In this document: positions 51,686-60,908 of the stretch, piece after piece
Layout of the letters: each line of letters starts with the position of its first letter
Position numbering within the stretch: position 1 is the stretch's first letter
Assembly: GCF_002724055.1 (NCBI RefSeq)
Contig: NZ_BDQY01000006.1
Coordinates: 1-64,000 of the forward strand
Length of the DNA: 64,000 bases
Direction: 5' to 3'
Origin: Tepidibacter mesophilus
GTDB taxonomy: Bacteria; Bacillota; Clostridia; Peptostreptococcales; Peptostreptococcaceae
Translations under genes and position numbers: made by a program
The notes under the pieces: model-generated
What the model was told of the DNA's origin: nothing
The model's input: the letters and a program-made list of their open reading frames with translations, nothing else
Database searches by the model: none

Positions 51686-52339
51686 TTATTTTGTATTTTT
51701 AAATACATATTCAACCATGGAATTTAGTATATTAAAATCATAACTCTTATATAAGTTTTGAGAAAGAGCGTATAAGCTCTTATCTTTTTCTTTTATTTTT
51801 TGAAACAATTTTTTATCTTTTGGAATCCATTTATTATTTATTATAAAATAAGACCTTAATATATCTTTTAAACATAGATTAGACATAAAATGAATATAAC
51901 CTAATTGTTCACTATTTTTAATTCTTTTTATATTGTCTATAATATTAGATTTTAAGTCATTTATTTCAGATAAACTGTACTTTGAAGGTCCATTCTCGTA
52001 TTCACTTTTAGCATATTTCTTAATACCATTTAGTATATTTTTTTTGTCATATATATTATTTCCTGTAATAATTCCTTCTATAAAGAAAAGTTTTTTTTCC
52101 TTTATCAACTCGTAAGCTAAGTTTTCAGAAAAATAATTTATATCAAACTCAACATTTTTCATATTATATCTTTTTCTGATTTGCTTATCTCCATACTCAG
52201 TTATAACAAATAAATCAATATCATTTATATTTTTATGAAAATTTAAATCTTTACTAGACCCAACTACTATTATTGCTATATTATCTTGATTTTTTTTTAG
52301 TTTTAATATCATTTCTTCATATGTTTGTTTAATATCCAT
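51686..52339 (-). CDS. nucleotidyltransferase-fold protein inside the folate operon
   Basis: A 217-residue protein with a Pol-beta-like nucleotidyltransferase core: Gly27-Ser28 and, about a dozen residues on, Asp40-x-Asp42 (INDIDLFV), with a third acidic residue Asp66 in VEFDINYF. That set is the metal-binding triad. The C-terminal half (about 110-217) is helical, like the KNTase/MNT-type fold. It overlaps pabC by 11 nt and lies 18 nt before folE, so it is firmly in the pab-fol operon. No known folate step needs such an enzyme. It could modify a pterin or be a fellow traveller; I do not claim a reaction. Confidence 0.7.
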   Translation of the reverse strand: MDIKQTYEEMILKLKKNQDNIAIIVVGSSKDLNFHKNINDIDLFVITEYGDKQIRKRYNMKNVEFDINYFSENLAYELIKEKKLFFIEGIITGNNIYDKKNILNGIKKYAKSEYENGPSKYSLSEINDLKSNIIDNIKRIKNSEQLGYIHFMSNLCLKDILRSYFIINNKWIPKDKKLFQKIKEKDKSLYALSQNLYKSYDFNILNSMVEYVFKNTK

Positions 52340-53084
52340 AGTATATTTCCTTCAACTTACAATTTATTTTTCTAAATATATCATTTTCTTTTTGATAATT
52401 TATATTATTTATGCTTATTACCTTCATTAAATCTATAAGGCTGTTTGTTATAAAACAAAATTCAAAATTTTTAATTTCATCTAATTTTATTACGCTCTCA
52501 ATTAGTTCTATATTCATTTTTTTGCAAATATGAATTACTTTGGATCTGATTATACCAGGTAAAACTGATTCGTCTACAGTAGGAGTATATATTTTATTTT
52601 CTTTTATAAAAAATACATTAGTCATAGACCCTTCTAAAACTTCATCATCTAAGCTCACTAGCAATGCTTCATCAAATTTTTTAGATAAAGCATATCTTTT
52701 AGAGTATATATTTTCAAAATAATTTGTAGTTTTATGATTGTATAGTATACTTTTACCTCTTTTAATCGGAGATATATTTAATTTAAACCCTTCTTTATAA
52801 TCAGCATTAGTGTAATCTATATTTCTTAATTGAATGTTATAACCTTCATCATATACACTCACTCTTAAAGCTTTATAATTTACTGTTTCCACAAAACAAT
52901 TTATTTTGTCTTTTAATTCACTTTTTTCAATAGATGTATTAAAATTAAGTTTTTCAATGGAATTATACATTCTACTCAAATGCTCCTCTAAAAATATTAC
53001 CTTCCCATTGATTACCTTCATAGTTTCAAATATTCCTATTCCAAATTTAGTTAATTCACTATCAAAAGAAACACTATTCTTCAT
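52329..53084 (-). CDS. pabC: aminodeoxychorismate lyase
   Basis: A 251-residue fold-type IV PLP enzyme that splits 4-amino-4-deoxychorismate to p-aminobenzoate and pyruvate. GIFETMKVINGKVIFLEEHL at the N-terminus, the PLP-lysine area HKTTNYFENIY near residue 120, EALLVSLDDEVLEGSMTNVF near residue 140 and a FITNSLIDLMKV end fit the family. It overlaps pabB by 11 nt and the nucleotidyltransferase gene by 11 nt. Context strongly supports PabC rather than a branched-chain aminotransferase. Confidence 0.9.
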   Translation of the reverse strand: MKNSVSFDSELTKFGIGIFETMKVINGKVIFLEEHLSRMYNSIEKLNFNTSIEKSELKDKINCFVETVNYKALRVSVYDEGYNIQLRNIDYTNADYKEGFKLNISPIKRGKSILYNHKTTNYFENIYSKRYALSKKFDEALLVSLDDEVLEGSMTNVFFIKENKIYTPTVDESVLPGIIRSKVIHICKKMNIELIESVIKLDEIKNFEFCFITNSLIDLMKVISINNINYQKENDIFRKINCKLKEIYYGY

Positions 53085-54423
53085 AGTGCCCTCTTATAGC
53101 ATTCATAATCGATTTTGCTTTATGAAGAGTCTCTTCATACTCATCTTCTGGATTAGAATCCCAAGTTATTCCGCCTCCAACTTGAAAAAACACATCATCA
53201 TCTTTTTTTATTATAGTTCTAATAGATATGTTAAAGTCCGCATTAGAGTCAAATCCTATATACCCAATAGAACCTGTATATATATTTCTAGCTGTAGGCT
53301 CTAATTCATCAATAATCTGCATAGCTCTTATTTTAGGTGCTCCAGTTATTGATCCTCCAGGAAAAGTAGCACTTATAACGTCTATTATATCTTTATCATT
53401 TTCGATTTCTCCAACAACAGTTGATACTAAATGATGAACATTTGCATATTCTTCTAATTTAAATAACTCAGGTACCTTTACTGTCCCTATTTTCGAAACC
53501 CTGCCTATATCATTTCTTTCCAAATCTACAATCATTAATAATTCAGCTTTATCTTTCTCACTATTTAAAAGTTCATTCTTCAACAATAAATCATCTTCTT
53601 CATTGCTTCCTCTAGGTCTAGTTCCTTTTATAGGTCTTGTCTGTATATAATTATCACTAACTTTTATAAATCTTTCTGGAGAGTTTGACAATATATGAAC
53701 ATCTTCAAAATTTAAAAAAGCTCCAAAAGGTGCAGGCGATATTTTTCTAAGATCTCTATATAACTCAAAACTGGACATACTGATTTTCCCGTGAAATCTT
53801 TGCGTCATATTAGCTTGATATATATCTCCATTTTTTATATAATTTCTTATTTTTTCAATTGCATCTATGTAATCTTTCTTTTTAAAATTTGACTCTAACT
53901 TTACTTTTGGAAACTCTTTTTGTTCATAGCATAATTTATCTACACCATTACTTTGAGCATCCTTTATCAAATTACATACATTATCAACTACATCTTTTTC
54001 ATTTCTAACATTTATATCTGGAGTTGCTATAAATGTTTTATTCATCAAATGGTCAACTACAATCACCCAATCATAGAATCCAAAGTATAGATCAGGAGAT
54101 TTTATATCATCTACTACACTTCTAGGTAATTTCTCAATATAATTACCTAAATCATATGATAAATATCCTACTGCTCCGCCTATAAATGGTAGTCCTGTAT
54201 TATTTTTTATTTTATATTTATCAAGCTCTATTCTAAGTTCTTCTAGAGGATTTATTTGACTATCCTTATATTTCAAGACCTTAAAAGGATTTGAACTTAC
54301 AAATGAATATCTACCTAAATTTTCTTCATCCATAGCACTGTCAAGTATAAAACTATATTTATCATCTTTAAATAAAGTATATATTTCAAATGAATCTAAG
54401 CTTGTTGATATTTCTTTTATCAT
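53074..54423 (-). CDS. pabB: aminodeoxychorismate synthase component I
   Basis: A 449-residue chorismate-binding enzyme. The N-terminal domain has [15 protein letters not shown] near residue 83. The catalytic domain has [12 protein letters not shown] near residue 199, [10 protein letters not shown] near residue 266 (the Lys of PIKGT is typical of PabB, where anthranilate synthase has PIAGT), [15 protein letters not shown] near residue 295 and [18 protein letters not shown] near residue 355. With PabA it makes 4-amino-4-deoxychorismate. It begins 2 nt after pabA and overlaps pabC. Confidence 0.95.
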   Translation of the reverse strand: MIKEISTSLDSFEIYTLFKDDKYSFILDSAMDEENLGRYSFVSSNPFKVLKYKDSQINPLEELRIELDKYKIKNNTGLPFIGGAVGYLSYDLGNYIEKLPRSVVDDIKSPDLYFGFYDWVIVVDHLMNKTFIATPDINVRNEKDVVDNVCNLIKDAQSNGVDKLCYEQKEFPKVKLESNFKKKDYIDAIEKIRNYIKNGDIYQANMTQRFHGKISMSSFELYRDLRKISPAPFGAFLNFEDVHILSNSPERFIKVSDNYIQTRPIKGTRPRGSNEEDDLLLKNELLNSEKDKAELLMIVDLERNDIGRVSKIGTVKVPELFKLEEYANVHHLVSTVVGEIENDKDIIDVISATFPGGSITGAPKIRAMQIIDELEPTARNIYTGSIGYIGFDSNADFNISIRTIIKKDDDVFFQVGGGITWDSNPEDEYEETLHKAKSIMNAIRGHYEE

Positions 54424-54425
54424 AT

Positions 54426-55004
54426 CTAATCCTCCTCTCTAGCTTGTTTTAAAAAATTTTTTAATATTTCATGTCCTTGTTCAGTAAGTATAGCTTCAGG
54501 ATGAAACTGAACTCCCTCTATAAGATACTCTCTATGTTTAATACCCATTATTTCACCATCGTTAGTAATTGCTGTTATTTCAATATCATCACTCAGCGTT
54601 TCTTTGTCTACAATTAAAGAGTGATATCTAGTAACATTTAACGGATTATTTAAATCTTTAAACACCCCTTTATCAAGGTGTTTTATGGCATGAATCTTTC
54701 CATGTACAGGTATTACAGCTCTTTTTATCTTAGAACCAAATACTTGTGCTATAGTTTGATGTCCTAAGCATATACCCAATATAGGTTTTTTTTCTTTAAA
54801 ATAATTTACAACATCAATACTAATACCTGCTTCATTAGGAGAACACGGTCCCGGAGATAATACTATAATTTCTGGATTTAATTTTTCTATTTCAAACAAT
54901 GTTATTTCATCATTTCTTTTGACTATTATTTCTTCTCCCAATTCTCCTAGGAACTGAACTAAATTATACGTAAAAGAATCGTAATTATCTATCATTAATA
55001 TCAA
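54426..55004 (-). CDS. pabA: aminodeoxychorismate/anthranilate synthase glutaminase
   Basis: A 192-residue class I glutamine amidotransferase subunit that feeds ammonia to PabB. Triad: Cys in ILGICLGHQTI near residue 79, His and Glu in GVQFHPEAI near residue 168. It begins MILMIDNYDSFTYNL, the normal PabA start, from a TTG at 55004 that lies 7 nt after GGGGG; the in-frame ATG three codons on is too far from that site. With no trpE in view and pabB next door, p-aminobenzoate synthesis is the likely job, though the subunit might be shared. First gene of the operon. Confidence 0.94.
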   Translation of the reverse strand: MILMIDNYDSFTYNLVQFLGELGEEIIVKRNDEITLFEIEKLNPEIIVLSPGPCSPNEAGISIDVVNYFKEKKPILGICLGHQTIAQVFGSKIKRAVIPVHGKIHAIKHLDKGVFKDLNNPLNVTRYHSLIVDKETLSDDIEITAITNDGEIMGIKHREYLIEGVQFHPEAILTEQGHEILKNFLKQAREED

Positions 55005-55221
55005 ATTTTTTCCCCCTTTTTTGGCAAAAGTATTGTAAATATCATATATATTATACCATTAAACATCTCTATTTTTATAAATTTCTTATCTACATATGCA
55101 TGTATATTTTCCACATTATTCTTAGTATCTAAATATTTTTTCGAGAAATTATAATAGTATATAAATTAAAACTTAAATCAATATCATTTTTTGAATAACC
55201 AATTAAATTAAGGAGGATTTT

Positions 55222-55404
55222 ATGGAGAAATATGTTATAATACGTTCTGACAATAAGTCAATTTCAAAACCTATGGATAGACAACAAGCTATATCCACAG
55301 TAAAAAATTATGACAAACAAGGGATATCCAGTTATATAGTTTCTGAAGATGAGGGAAGTAGAATAGCCAAAAATAAAGATTTTAATATTCCAAAATGGGA
55401 ATAA
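55222..55404 (+). CDS. conserved small soluble protein, unknown
   Basis: A 60-residue protein with a pattern I recall from other clostridia: KYVIIRSDNKSISKPMDRQQA, then VKNYDKQGISSYIVSEDEGSRI and a Pro-Lys-Trp C-terminus. Beta-alpha-beta folding is likely (about residues 4-9, 22-32, 36-42). Function unknown. AAGGAGG precedes the ATG at about 7 nt; a terminator follows. Divergent from pabA. Confidence 0.7.
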   Translation: MEKYVIIRSDNKSISKPMDRQQAISTVKNYDKQGISSYIVSEDEGSRIAKNKDFNIPKWE

Positions 55405-55409
55405 AAATC

Positions 55410-55441
55410 AAAATACACATTCAATTAAGAATGTGTATTTT
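55410..55441. terminator. bidirectional terminator after the 60-residue ORF
   Basis: AAAATACACATTC/GAATGTGTATTTT, 13 bp, 6-nt loop; also ends the convergent deacetylase gene. Confidence 0.9.
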
Positions 55442-56207
55442 AGTTTTCTATAATTTTCATTTCATATTCATAATCCTTATTCTTTATAAGCTGAGATACT
55501 GTTACAAATCTATAACCTCTACGTTTAAGTTCTGGTAATATTATTTTTAAAGCTTCATACGTTTGACTTGTAGTATTTACATAATCATGGAGTAATATAA
55601 TATCTCCATTCCCTACATTATTGATAACTGTATCTGCTATTTTTTTAACTCCGGGATTACTCCAATCTTTGCAATCTTGACTAGATGACCACAATATTAT
55701 TTTAACATTGTGTCTCTTAGCTAAATCTTTAAGATATGTATTATATGATCCAAACGGCGGTCTGAATATTTTGGGTTTTTCTTTTATTACGTCATATATT
55801 TTTTGTTGAGTTTTATTGAATTCTTCTTCTATTTTTCTACTAGGTATTTTCTTAACATCAACATGAGAGTATGTATGATTTCCAATTTCATGACCTTCAT
55901 CTTTTATAATTTTAAGTGTTTCTGGATAAAACTCAACATGCTTTCCTAATACAAAAAATGTACCTTTAATATCATATTTCTTTAGTAAATCTAATATTTT
56001 AGGTGTATATCTTGGATGAGGTCCATCATCAAATGTAATCGCTATAACTTTTTTATCCCTAGGGCCATTCCAAACAAGTTCTGTGTTATCTGAAATCTTG
56101 TTAAGTAAAGTACCATTAGTTTTCATATAGTTTGCAATCATTATTCCAGATTCATAGCCAATTATGATAATTATAAAAGCTATTAATATAATCTTTATAT
56201 TCTTCAT
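55440..56207 (-). CDS. membrane-anchored polysaccharide deacetylase (NodB domain)
   Basis: A 255-residue type II membrane protein: an N-terminal anchor (about residues 4-25) and an outer NodB domain. Motifs 1-5 are complete: TFDDGP (metal Asp), HTYSHVD (metal His residues), RPPFGSYN, a Trp-containing motif 4 (DWSNPG) and ILLHD. It probably removes acetyl groups from peptidoglycan sugars or another cell-wall polymer. The pdaB/PdaA sporulation group is possible but not proved. Single gene; last codons sit in the terminator. Confidence 0.92.
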   Translation of the reverse strand: MKNIKIILIAFIIIIIGYESGIMIANYMKTNGTLLNKISDNTELVWNGPRDKKVIAITFDDGPHPRYTPKILDLLKKYDIKGTFFVLGKHVEFYPETLKIIKDEGHEIGNHTYSHVDVKKIPSRKIEEEFNKTQQKIYDVIKEKPKIFRPPFGSYNTYLKDLAKRHNVKIILWSSSQDCKDWSNPGVKKIADTVINNVGNGDIILLHDYVNTTSQTYEALKIILPELKRRGYRFVTVSQLIKNKDYEYEMKIIEN

Positions 56208-56472
56208 ATAAAACTATCTCCTTGCTAAAAATTGTATACACTATATAGATATTATATGAAAAGTTTATTTATTCTCCTGTTTTTACTTCATTGCTATATC
56301 TTACACAAATAGTTTTATTATATTATTAGTTCTAATTCATATTAAATTTTATACTACTTATACAACAGGTGAATACTATATATACTACTTTAACATATCC
56401 TTAACCTTACATTAATATAGAATTAAAAAACTTATTTTAAAATATAAATAAGTAAGACAATAAGGAGGGTTT

Positions 56473-57051
56473 ATGATGAAGAACTTGAATATTTGCATAG
56501 ATATTGACGGAACTATAACAGATGCATATTATTGGATACATTTAGCAAATAAGTATTTCAATAAAAATATAAAAGAAGAAGATGTTATATCATATGAAAT
56601 GCATGAAGTTTTTAATGTTGAAAAAGAAAAATATATGGAATTTTACAATGCAAATATAAAAGAAATACATGAAGCAGCAACATTAAAAGAAGGTGTAAAG
56701 CCCATACTCGACAAATTAATCAAAACAAATAACTTATATTTTGTAACAGCTAGAGATAAAAGAGTAGAAAATATTACAATAAACTTTTTTAAAGAAAATA
56801 ACATACCACATAATAATCTTTTTTTATTAGGGAAACATTATAAAGTAGATAAAGCTATAGCGCTTAGTTGTGATATTTTTATAGAAGATAATTATAGTAA
56901 TGCAATTCAATTATCAACAGCAGGATTTAATGTTATTTTGATAGACACTTATTATAACCGAAAAAAACTGAATGATAAAATTACAAGAGTTAAAACTTGG
57001 GATGAAATATATAATATAATAGTGAATAAACAATTTGAAAAAGTAAGTTAA
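56473..57051 (+). CDS. HAD-superfamily 5-prime(3-prime)-deoxyribonucleotidase-like protein
   Basis: A 192-residue HAD phosphatase of the NT5C/YqfW type. Motif 1 ICIDIDGTITDA holds the nucleophile Asp and the acid/base Asp two residues on; motif 2 is FVTARDKR; motif 3 lysine is in YKVDKA; motif 4 is DIFIEDNY. The cap region (about 20-85) carries WIHLANKYF. It likely dephosphorylates a nucleotide monophosphate. TAAGGAGGG precedes ATGATG; either Met may start. Terminator at 57088. Confidence 0.85.
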   Translation: MMKNLNICIDIDGTITDAYYWIHLANKYFNKNIKEEDVISYEMHEVFNVEKEKYMEFYNANIKEIHEAATLKEGVKPILDKLIKTNNLYFVTARDKRVENITINFFKENNIPHNNLFLLGKHYKVDKAIALSCDIFIEDNYSNAIQLSTAGFNVILIDTYYNRKKLNDKITRVKTWDEIYNIIVNKQFEKVS

Positions 57052-57087
57052 GTTTGGGCTAATATGTCGAAATTTTTATTTATCTAA

Positions 57088-57133
57088 AAAAACCTCTTTT
57101 AAGTAGAATTTTTACTTTACTTAAAAGAGGTTC
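57088..57133. terminator. bidirectional terminator after the nucleotidase
   Basis: AACCTCTTTTAAGTA/TACTTAAAAGAGGTT, 15 bp; A6 on the left, T-rich right. Confidence 0.85.
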
Positions 57134-57136
57134 TTG

Positions 57137-57961
57137 TTATTCTCCTGTTCTTACTTCATTTTCATCATAACTTATCCAATCACTCCATGAACCCAGATAA
57201 AGTTTTGATTTTATTCCTATCTCATCAAGAGCTACATAATTTACGCAGCCAGTTATTCCTGATCCGCAATGGACGATTACATTTTTATATTTTAATACTT
57301 CGTTAAAATGGTCTTTTAATTTTTTATTATCCTTTACTCTGTTATTTTCTAAAACATGCATCCAGAAATAATTTTGAGCACTAGGAATATGACCTGCTTT
57401 TTTATCAATAGGCTCTACTTCTCCCTTATATCTTTCAAAAGATCTTGAGTCAATTATAATTGATGTATCTTCATCTATATTTTTCCTAACTTCATCTACC
57501 GTTGCTATTATAGATTGGTTTATGTTTATATCTAAGTGTTCTTTTCTTTTATTAGGAATATCAGATGACAAAGCATAATCTGCTTCTATCCAAGCATTTA
57601 TCCCCCCATCTAAAATATGCACCTTATCATGACCTATATATTTCAGCATCCACCAAAATCTAGAAGCACCTGCAACTTCTCCGTCATCATAAGCTACAAC
57701 TGTTGTACTATTACCTATTCCACAACCTTCTAATTTTGATTTAAACTCATTTAAATCAGGTAATGGGTGTCTGCCTCCATGTGCTTTTACATTCCCTGCT
57801 AAGTCTTTATTCATATCCATATATATTGCATTTGGAATATGACCTTTTAAATAACTATCTTTACCATATGAAGGAATCTGTAAATCAAATCTACAATCGA
57901 CTACAACCAGATCCTCATTATTATTTTCCTTTAACCATTTTACACTAACTAAATTTTTCAA
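57137..57961 (-). CDS. thiosulfate/3-mercaptopyruvate-type sulfurtransferase (two rhodanese domains)
   Basis: A 274-residue tandem rhodanese. The first domain (about 5-110) is inactive-like, with VVVDCRFDL and GHIPNAIYMDM. The second (about 145-270) carries the catalytic Cys in VIVHCGSGITGC near residue 238, the loop type of thiosulfate sulfurtransferases. DSRSFERYKGE and GHIPSAQNYFW are family stretches. The start is TTG 57961, with TTAGGAAGTG upstream; the longer frame to 58000 adds a Tyr-rich run without a ribosome site. Probably supplies sulfane sulfur or handles cyanide. Confidence 0.88.
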   Translation of the reverse strand: MKNLVSVKWLKENNNEDLVVVDCRFDLQIPSYGKDSYLKGHIPNAIYMDMNKDLAGNVKAHGGRHPLPDLNEFKSKLEGCGIGNSTTVVAYDDGEVAGASRFWWMLKYIGHDKVHILDGGINAWIEADYALSSDIPNKRKEHLDININQSIIATVDEVRKNIDEDTSIIIDSRSFERYKGEVEPIDKKAGHIPSAQNYFWMHVLENNRVKDNKKLKDHFNEVLKYKNVIVHCGSGITGCVNYVALDEIGIKSKLYLGSWSDWISYDENEVRTGE

Positions 57962-58223
57962 AATATCACTTCCTAATTTTAAATAATAATATATATTCAT
58001 TTTACCAATTAATTAGGATTAGTTCTACAACTAAAATTAATTATAAATAATATATTTATTGGTGTTTTCAAAGTGCATTTTAAAATTTTCAACACCACTT
58101 TGTAAGCGAATCTAACCTTCTAACTCCTCTATATGGAAATACCTACATATGAATGATATGATATTTACAATCCAATTTTGTATGAACTATAGATATAATC
58201 TTCAATATTCGTTATACAAAAAA

Positions 58224-58252
58224 CTAGTCAAGACTTTTTAAGTCTTGACTAG
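58224..58252 (-). terminator. terminator of the second class I aminotransferase
   Basis: 13-bp perfect stem CTAGTCAAGACTT with its complement, 3-nt loop; the minus-strand exit is TTTTTT. Confidence 0.9.
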
Positions 58253-58282
58253 GGACATATTAACTTCTAATAAAATTATTTA

Positions 58283-59599
58283 TTATCTTTGTGCTTCATA
58301 CTCTCTAAGTAGTTTTACAAACAGCTCAGGAATTTTATCCATCTTTTCAGGTGTTTCAACAAAAGAAATTCTAAACTGTGTACTACCTGGGTTGGCTTCA
58401 CTATCTTTAATATCATAGAATCCATTCATAGGTGCTGCTAATAGTGTTGTTTCAACACCATCAATATTAATTGAACCTTCTCCTGCACAGTATAATACAA
58501 AATCAATTGCATCAAAGCCAGGTTTAACAACCTTTCTAACATCTATAACTGTATAAATAGATGCATCTGGACTCGAAACAATTAGATTAGGCTCTTGTTC
58601 CTTTAATCCTCTATAAACTTTTAAGATTTGTTCTCTATAATATTCTCTGATTTCTTGGCACCATCCTATGATTCCTTCTTTACTCTCGTGAGCTAATGCG
58701 CCAAATATGTACTGCCCAATAGCGTTTGCACAAAGATTAGCTGTGTATTCAGCTACTGAACGGTTATTAAATTCGGCATTATCCGTAATTAATGCGCCAA
58801 TTCTTAAACCACATGCATTCCATACTTTAGATGCAGTCTCAATACTAATTCTTCTGCCTTCAATTCCAGGAACATCTGCATCATTTACACCCCAAATGCT
58901 TACAAGTGGCTTATCTGTATCATAATAAAGTTCACGATATGCTTCATCACTTACCATCCACATATTGTATTTCACACAAAGCTGTGCTAATGCTTTCATA
59001 GAATCATAGTCATGCAGCTGACCAGTAGGATTATCATACGGTATTACTAGTAGAGCTCCTGGATTATTAGCCTTAATTACCTCTTCAATTTCGTCAATTT
59101 CTGGAAGAGTGAAATTTCCATTTTCATTCAATTCACGCTTTACAGTAACTGTTTTTCTTCCAGTTCTTTCTGCGAACGAAATATAATTTGTATATGCTGG
59201 ATCAATCATCAACAAAGGTCTTTCATCTGTTCCAGCTGGTCCACATGTACCAATTAGTAGCAATTCCATTGCTGTTGATCCACCATCTGTAACTTGAAAG
59301 TGAAGCTTGCTCGTATCAAAACCTTCACAATTTAAAATATTTCTGAAAGCATCTTGACATTCCTGAGTTCCAGCAGTTGTTGTATACCTAATAACACCAC
59401 TAGCAAACGGACTGTTCTTTGCATCTAATGCAAACATTCTCTTTTGCATTGCAGGGTTTGCCGGAAGAGAAACGTTTCCAATTCCCACATTAATAACAGC
59501 TTCTGGTTTTACTTTTCGCTCTTCATACTTCATTTGTGCAAGACGAACTGCTGATGGTTTTCTTGACTCAAAGTGAGCAGACAGTATAGGTTTGTTCAT
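58283..59599 (-). CDS. class I PLP aminotransferase with foreign base composition
   Basis: A 438-residue fold-type I aminotransferase. Seen: NVGIGNVSLPANP near residue 38, VTDGGSTAMELLLIG near residue 104, the PLP Asn in PYDNPTGQLHDYD near residue 188, VSDEAYRELYYD near residue 216, the Schiff-base lysine in ISIETASKVWNACGLRIG near residue 260, and RISFVETPEKM near the C-terminus. Substrate unknown. Its codons are noticeably richer in G and C than those of its neighbours (GCC, GGC, CTC, CTT). Wide gene-free flanks also suggest recent acquisition. AAAGGGG precedes the ATG at about 9 nt. Confidence 0.85.
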   Translation of the reverse strand: MNKPILSAHFESRKPSAVRLAQMKYEERKVKPEAVINVGIGNVSLPANPAMQKRMFALDAKNSPFASGVIRYTTTAGTQECQDAFRNILNCEGFDTSKLHFQVTDGGSTAMELLLIGTCGPAGTDERPLLMIDPAYTNYISFAERTGRKTVTVKRELNENGNFTLPEIDEIEEVIKANNPGALLVIPYDNPTGQLHDYDSMKALAQLCVKYNMWMVSDEAYRELYYDTDKPLVSIWGVNDADVPGIEGRRISIETASKVWNACGLRIGALITDNAEFNNRSVAEYTANLCANAIGQYIFGALAHESKEGIIGWCQEIREYYREQILKVYRGLKEQEPNLIVSSPDASIYTVIDVRKVVKPGFDAIDFVLYCAGEGSINIDGVETTLLAAPMNGFYDIKDSEANPGSTQFRISFVETPEKMDKIPELFVKLLREYEAQR

Positions 59600-59999
59600 G
59601 TCAAATACCCCTTTTCATTAGAATTTTTTGTTACATTGTAATTTTAACATGAAATTGTATAATTTTCACTCTTTTTTTAATATTATGTTTTGTTAAATAA
59701 ATTACGAAATCTACCATTAGCCGTAATAATCCTTCCCTAGTTGTAATTATGAAAAAATGCTCATCTATTTTAATTGATATTTCCAATTGTCTTATAAAAA
59801 TACTATCGAGAAAGTTATTACCAAAAAACTAAATCTATACTTCTTTTCTAATTCAAAAAACAACTTATACTGCTTATACTAAAAATCACACAAAAATAAT
59901 AATAGATTTTGAAGAATATACAAAAATAAATTTTTACTTTAATAAATGTATAATAAGTAATGTTAATGAAAAAACTACACTAGAAGGAGTTGATTGTTT
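59600..59999. other. intergenic region
   Basis: About 400 AT-rich bases between the aminotransferase and a small gene. A short inverted repeat (ATTACG/CGTAAT near 59701-59731) is the only local order. Nothing else seen. Confidence 0.4.
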
Positions 60000-60185
60000 A
60001 TGGAATTAAATACTAGAGATACTGTAGTAAAAAAATTATTAGATGCCCAAGAAAATGTTAGAGATTATGAATCATTTTCAAAAAAAGTAGATGATTCTGA
60101 GGTATGCAATTTATTTAAGCAGTTTGCAGAAGAATCAGGAGCTCAAGCACAAAAGCTTCAACAGTTACTAAATAAATTTGAATAA
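60000..60185 (+). CDS. small helical protein with ferritin-like-like segment
   Basis: A 61-residue, wholly helical, acidic protein: TVVKKLLDAQENVRDYESF, then VCNLFKQFAEESGAQAQKLQQLL. The FKQFAEESGAQAQKL stretch resembles one helix of rubrerythrin-type ferritin-like proteins (which usually read FxxFAEEEGxHAxKL), but the metal-binding His is Gln here. I would not call it a ferritin. AAGGAG lies about 10 nt before the ATG at 60000; TTG at 59994 is an alternative. Terminator follows. Confidence 0.65.
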   Translation: MELNTRDTVVKKLLDAQENVRDYESFSKKVDDSEVCNLFKQFAEESGAQAQKLQQLLNKFE

Positions 60186-60222
60186 CATAAAAGCAGCCAT
60201 TAATGGCTGCTTTTATGTTATT
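60184..60222 (+). terminator. terminator of the 61-residue ORF
   Basis: ATAACATAAAAGCAGCCATT with its complement, nearly perfect palindrome around 60203. Confidence 0.85.
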
Positions 60223-60304
60223 ATAATATTTGTAGTGTTTGCAAAACTATATTTTTTTTGTATAATAGTCATTGTATAAATATACTTTAAGGAGGATTTT
60301 AAGT

Positions 60305-60520
60305 ATGAATGAACTTACTTCAAATTTTAATAATCTATCAGAAAAAGAGCAAATAGAATTTATAAAATCTATAGTTCCACAGATTGAATCATTAGTTAAA
60401 AACAATAAAGATGATTTAATGAGAGAATTTTCACCTGTAATTGATAAATTACTAGAACAATACGGTATAACAATGGATCAAGTTATGATGATGCTTCAAA
60501 TGTTTAATCCTCAAAATTAA
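60305..60520 (+). CDS. small acidic helical protein, unknown
   Basis: A 71-residue protein, helical and acidic, beginning MNELTSNFNNLSEKEQIEF and ending GITMDQVMMMLQMFNPQN, with four Met residues close together. AAGGAGG lies 9 nt before the ATG at 60305; the frame also runs up to 60272 without a ribosome site. Family not recognised. It is single, between two terminators. spoVS lies convergent to it. Confidence 0.6.
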   Translation: MNELTSNFNNLSEKEQIEFIKSIVPQIESLVKNNKDDLMREFSPVIDKLLEQYGITMDQVMMMLQMFNPQN

Positions 60521-60544
60521 AAGAACCTCTTAAGAGGTTCTTTT
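60519..60544. terminator. palindromic bidirectional terminator
   Basis: Perfect palindrome with AAGAACCTCTTAAGAGGTTCTT core; shared by the small gene and spoVS. Confidence 0.9.
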
Positions 60545-60545
60545 A

Positions 60546-60806
60546 TTATCTAGGTTCTACTATAAGCTTTATAGCTGTTCTTTCTTCACCATCAATGTCG
60601 ACATCAGTAAAAGCTGGTACACATATAAGATCCATACCGCTTGGTGCAACAAACCCTCTAGCTATAGCTACAGCCTTAACAGCTTGGTTTAAAGCACCTG
60701 CTCCTATAGCTTGTATTTCTGCCGAACCTTTTTCTCTTAAAACTCCCGCTAAAGCCCCTGCTACAGAATTTGGATTAGATTTTGATGAAACTTTTAATAC
60801 TTCCAT
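60546..60806 (-). CDS. spoVS: stage V sporulation protein S
   Basis: An 86-residue SpoVS. This small Alba-like-fold protein is needed for normal spore coat assembly and septation in Bacillus. Highly conserved: SSKSNPNSVAGALAGVLRE near residue 8, IQAIGAGALNQAVKAVAIARG near residue 31 and the FTDVDIDGEERTAIKLIVEPR end. AAGGGGGG precedes the ATG at about 10 nt. Its regulation by sigma-H in Bacillus is known, but I saw no clear sigma-H box here. Supports a spore-forming host. Confidence 0.97.
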   Translation of the reverse strand: MEVLKVSSKSNPNSVAGALAGVLREKGSAEIQAIGAGALNQAVKAVAIARGFVAPSGMDLICVPAFTDVDIDGEERTAIKLIVEPR

Positions 60807-60908
60807 TTCAAATATGCCCCCCTTAATATTATTATATTTCCTTGTGCATTTAAAATTGGATTTCTTGTTTATATTATTCTACATTCAAAATCTAAATCCT
60901 TTTTTTAT

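Noticed and set aside
60000-60185. Ferritin or rubrerythrin
   Set aside because: Only one helix-like match; metal-binding residues are not present.
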